DNA of 9,380 nucleotides from Chlamydiota bacterium (GTDB lineage: Bacteria > Chlamydiota > Chlamydiia > Chlamydiales > Rhabdochlamydiaceae). The stretch covers positions 1-9,380 of the forward strand of contig JAHFTP010000053.1 in the NCBI GenBank assembly GCA_023265495.1, written 5' to 3'. This document shows positions 7,847 through 9,380 of the stretch, piece after piece. Under the pieces are notes generated by a model. It did not search any database. It was not told the origin of the DNA and saw only the letters and a list, made by a program, of their open reading frames with translations. Made by a program: the position numbers and the translations under genes. Positions within the stretch are counted from its first letter, which is position 1. The number at the start of each line of letters is the position of its first letter.

Positions 7847-8890
7847 GATCTCTTGAGGGGCGGGTGCTTCCCTATTGATCATGACTTTTTGAAGTGCCTC
7901 TCGCAGCTCTTTTTCAGCATGAATTACTTCCTCACTTCTGCGGAGCTCTTCAAATTTTGCATATTCGGACAAAGCAAGCTCTTTAGCCATTTCAGCAGAA
8001 ACCGTCCCTGCGTGGGTAAGAATCTTTTCATCGTTGAGTTCAAGAAAAGCATCAAGTTTAGTCTTCCAATCTGCCATGTACATAACTTTCCGATGACGCG
8101 CTTGCCTTTCAGCAAAGTCCAAATATTGGTCCACAAGCGATTCCAGATCTTTGATCTCTTCGTGATGCAAATAGTTTTTGGAGATCTCTACATCGCGCTT
8201 GATCAGAGTTTTTCCACGACCAGCACCATCCCATGTTGTTAGCCCCATGTTCGGTTTGAAAGCATTAGCCCTCTTGTGAATGATTTCAGCCGCCGTAGAG
8301 CCCGTGACGGCATAAAGAAGCTTATTCTGCACGGTCTTAAAGAATTCCTGAGTCATAGGATGCTCGGAGGCATAGTCAGCGCTGAGGGTGTAGATATCTT
8401 TGATTTTCTGATAGAACCGTTTTTCAGATGACCTGATGGCCCGGATGCGATCTAAGAGTTCATCGAAGTAATCGACTTCCCCAGGTTTACTTAAACGTTC
8501 ATCATCTAATGTAAAACCCTTAATAACATATTCTTGTAATCGCTCTGTAGCCCATTGACGAAATTGCACGCCTCTATGAGAGCGGACTCGGTAGCCAACG
8601 GCCAAAATCATCCTCAGATCATAAAAATCTACTTCTCGAAACACCTGGCGAGTCCCCTCGGTTTGAACTATTCGATATTTTCGAATAGTTGCTTCGGGAC
8701 GAAGCTCCTCTTCTTTGTAAATCTCTTTAATGTGGTAGTTTACGGTATTCACTCCGACGCCAAACAATTCGGAAAGCAGTTTCTGGCTTAACCAGACAGA
8801 GCCATTTTGCAGCCGCACTTCGATACGCTGACGACCGTCTTCAGTTTGATAGAGTAGGATTTGACTTTCATTTGCTTGGGGCTCTGACAT
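7844..8890 (-). CDS. rhuM: RhuM family protein
   Basis: A 348-residue member of the RhuM family (virulence_RhuM), named after a Salmonella pathogenicity-island protein of unknown biochemical function and scattered widely on mobile DNA. Residues ~30-60 (SVWLSQKLLSELFGVGVNTVNYHIKEIY) look like a helix-turn-helix. This is followed by REVDFYDLRMILAVGYRVRS (85-104) and RGVQFRQWATERLQEYVIKGFTLDDERL (106-133), the most recognisable family block. The middle and C-terminal parts carry NKLLYAVTGSTAAEIIHKRAN (189-209), GLTTWDGAGRG (216-226) and a helical, charged tail. Length and motif order look complete. AAGGT lies just upstream of the ATG, supporting the start. No antitoxin-sized or partner gene is adjacent, so it is an orphan here. 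DNA binding is inferred from the helix-turn-helix; any virulence role is not shown by the sequence. Confidence 0.85.
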   Translation of the reverse strand: MSEPQANESQILLYQTEDGRQRIEVRLQNGSVWLSQKLLSELFGVGVNTVNYHIKEIYKEEELRPEATIRKYRIVQTEGTRQVFREVDFYDLRMILAVGYRVRSHRGVQFRQWATERLQEYVIKGFTLDDERLSKPGEVDYFDELLDRIRAIRSSEKRFYQKIKDIYTLSADYASEHPMTQEFFKTVQNKLLYAVTGSTAAEIIHKRANAFKPNMGLTTWDGAGRGKTLIKRDVEISKNYLHHEEIKDLESLVDQYLDFAERQARHRKVMYMADWKTKLDAFLELNDEKILTHAGTVSAEMAKELALSEYAKFEELRRSEEVIHAEKELREALQKVMINREAPAPQEI

Positions 8891-9063
8891 ACTACCTTGT
8901 ATTTCAGATGACTATACATCACTTTTAGTTGGTCAAGTTTATAAGGAAATCGAATGTCCTGCACCGCTTGATGAAGACGGATGATAATCCTTCTCCATGG
9001 GTAAAGTCAATAGAATGAAAAATTATATTATCAGAATTGCTTTGGCAAAACCGGTGATATTTT

Positions 9064-9315
9064 TTAAGCACTGCTACTCTCTTTATCGCTTGCGGAAAAA
9101 GTGTGGAAAATCCGCGCTTTGGAAAGAGTGTACATAAAAGCCTCTGATTTAAAGTTTGTTAGTTCAGAGGTGCTTAAGGATGGAATAATCCTGATACCAT
9201 TTGGCTGGGTGACTTTAAAAACAGTGGCAACCATCGCGTCTTCATGTTCGATGTGTGAAAAATTGGCTTTTTGAAGATTTAGCCGTTCCCGATAGAAAGA
9301 GACAATATTATCCAT
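9064..9315 (-). pseudogene. Probable truncated or frameshifted gene fragment, phosphotransferase-like N-terminus
   Basis: The frame is open to the window edge, but the most credible start is ATG 9315, preceded by GAGGA eight bases upstream, giving 83 residues. MDNIVSFYRERLNLQKANFSHIEHEDAMVATVFKVTQPNG reads like a real N-terminal domain start and faintly resembles small-molecule kinases of the aminoglycoside/choline phosphotransferase kind; this is only a memory-level impression. After ...QPNG the protein quality drops (IRIIPSLSTSEL). A neighbouring frame then reads SILKHL before a stop, where such kinases often have an ILK strand, which suggests a frameshift. The stop codon overlaps a 26-bp copy of autotransporter sequence, so the 3' part may have been replaced by a rearrangement. 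The 173 bp down to the RhuM start (8891-9063) contains no gene I can support. A genuine short orphan protein is the alternative. Confidence 0.35.
9065..9090 (+). repeat. 26-bp exact direct repeat, copy 2 (end of broken gene)
   Basis: Identical to 6679-6704. Here it is read on the opposite strand by the broken minus-strand frame, supplying its last residues (SDKESSSA) and part of its stop codon. No similarity continues on either side. Confidence 0.9.
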
Positions 9316-9380
9316 TCTAAGCATCCTCAAGCACTTCTTTGATAATCCGCCAACATTGTACAGATTCAAAGTTGTTTGGA

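Noticed and set aside
7747..7860. 10-bp inverted repeat CCCCTCAAGA (7747-7756) and TCTTGAGGGG (7851-7860)
   Set aside because: The second arm lies in the RhuM coding end and the arms are 94 nt apart; without target-site duplications or element content it does not support a mobile element.
8911..8936. Promoter for the RhuM gene: TTGACC and TATAGT on the minus strand
   Set aside because: The boxes are good individually but only 14 bp apart, too short for a standard promoter, and no better-spaced -35 is present.
8891..9063. Possible coding piece on the minus strand containing LHQAVQDIRFPYKLDQLKVMY
   Set aside because: It looks protein-like for about 30 residues but has a stop just upstream, no start, and I recognise no family, so I do not annotate it.

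Overview
The window looks like an accessory chromosomal region of an environmental (amoeba-associated) member of the Chlamydiota, in the broad Parachlamydia/Waddlia/Simkania group. This is an inference from gene content: an inverse-autotransporter barrel carrying a beta-helix passenger, a RhuM-family protein, a lone glycoside hydrolase, a decayed group II intron and moderate-to-low GC. No marker gene (rRNA, ribosomal protein, tRNA) is present to prove it.

Layout. At the left edge, the 3' part of a zinc metallopeptidase related to family M2 is followed 7 nt later by an ATP-grasp protein; the two look like an operon. A convergent gene of unknown function (minus strand, 1957-2934) faces them across two back-to-back small palindromes. 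The apparent start of this unknown gene falls inside the conserved core of a 3'-truncated group II intron (minus strand, about 2928-3158). The intron's 5' end sits next to a perfect GC-rich hairpin, as expected for class C introns. A leader with competing inverted repeats then precedes a family 1 glycoside hydrolase with both catalytic glutamates intact (3343-4740). Next comes a 940-residue secreted protein (4830-7652): signal peptide, inverse-autotransporter (intimin/invasin-type) beta-barrel, linker, then a long Asn-rich right-handed beta-helix passenger. A convergent RhuM-family gene follows (minus, 7844-8890). At the right edge is an apparently broken gene on the minus strand whose end coincides with a 26-bp exact copy of a piece of the autotransporter passenger.

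How the parts may fit together. The autotransporter is the most likely host- or surface-facing product. The glycosidase has no signal peptide and is probably cytosolic, hydrolysing an imported beta-glycoside. The peptidase/ATP-grasp pair may process or make a peptide-like molecule, but no substrate is visible. The intron remnant, the doubtful start of the unknown gene, the 26-bp duplication and the broken right-hand gene all point to a region that has been rearranged. I do not see a CRISPR array, tRNA, rRNA, integrase or intact transposase. The clearest non-gene signals are the intron fossil, the glycosidase leader repeats and the 26-bp repeat.
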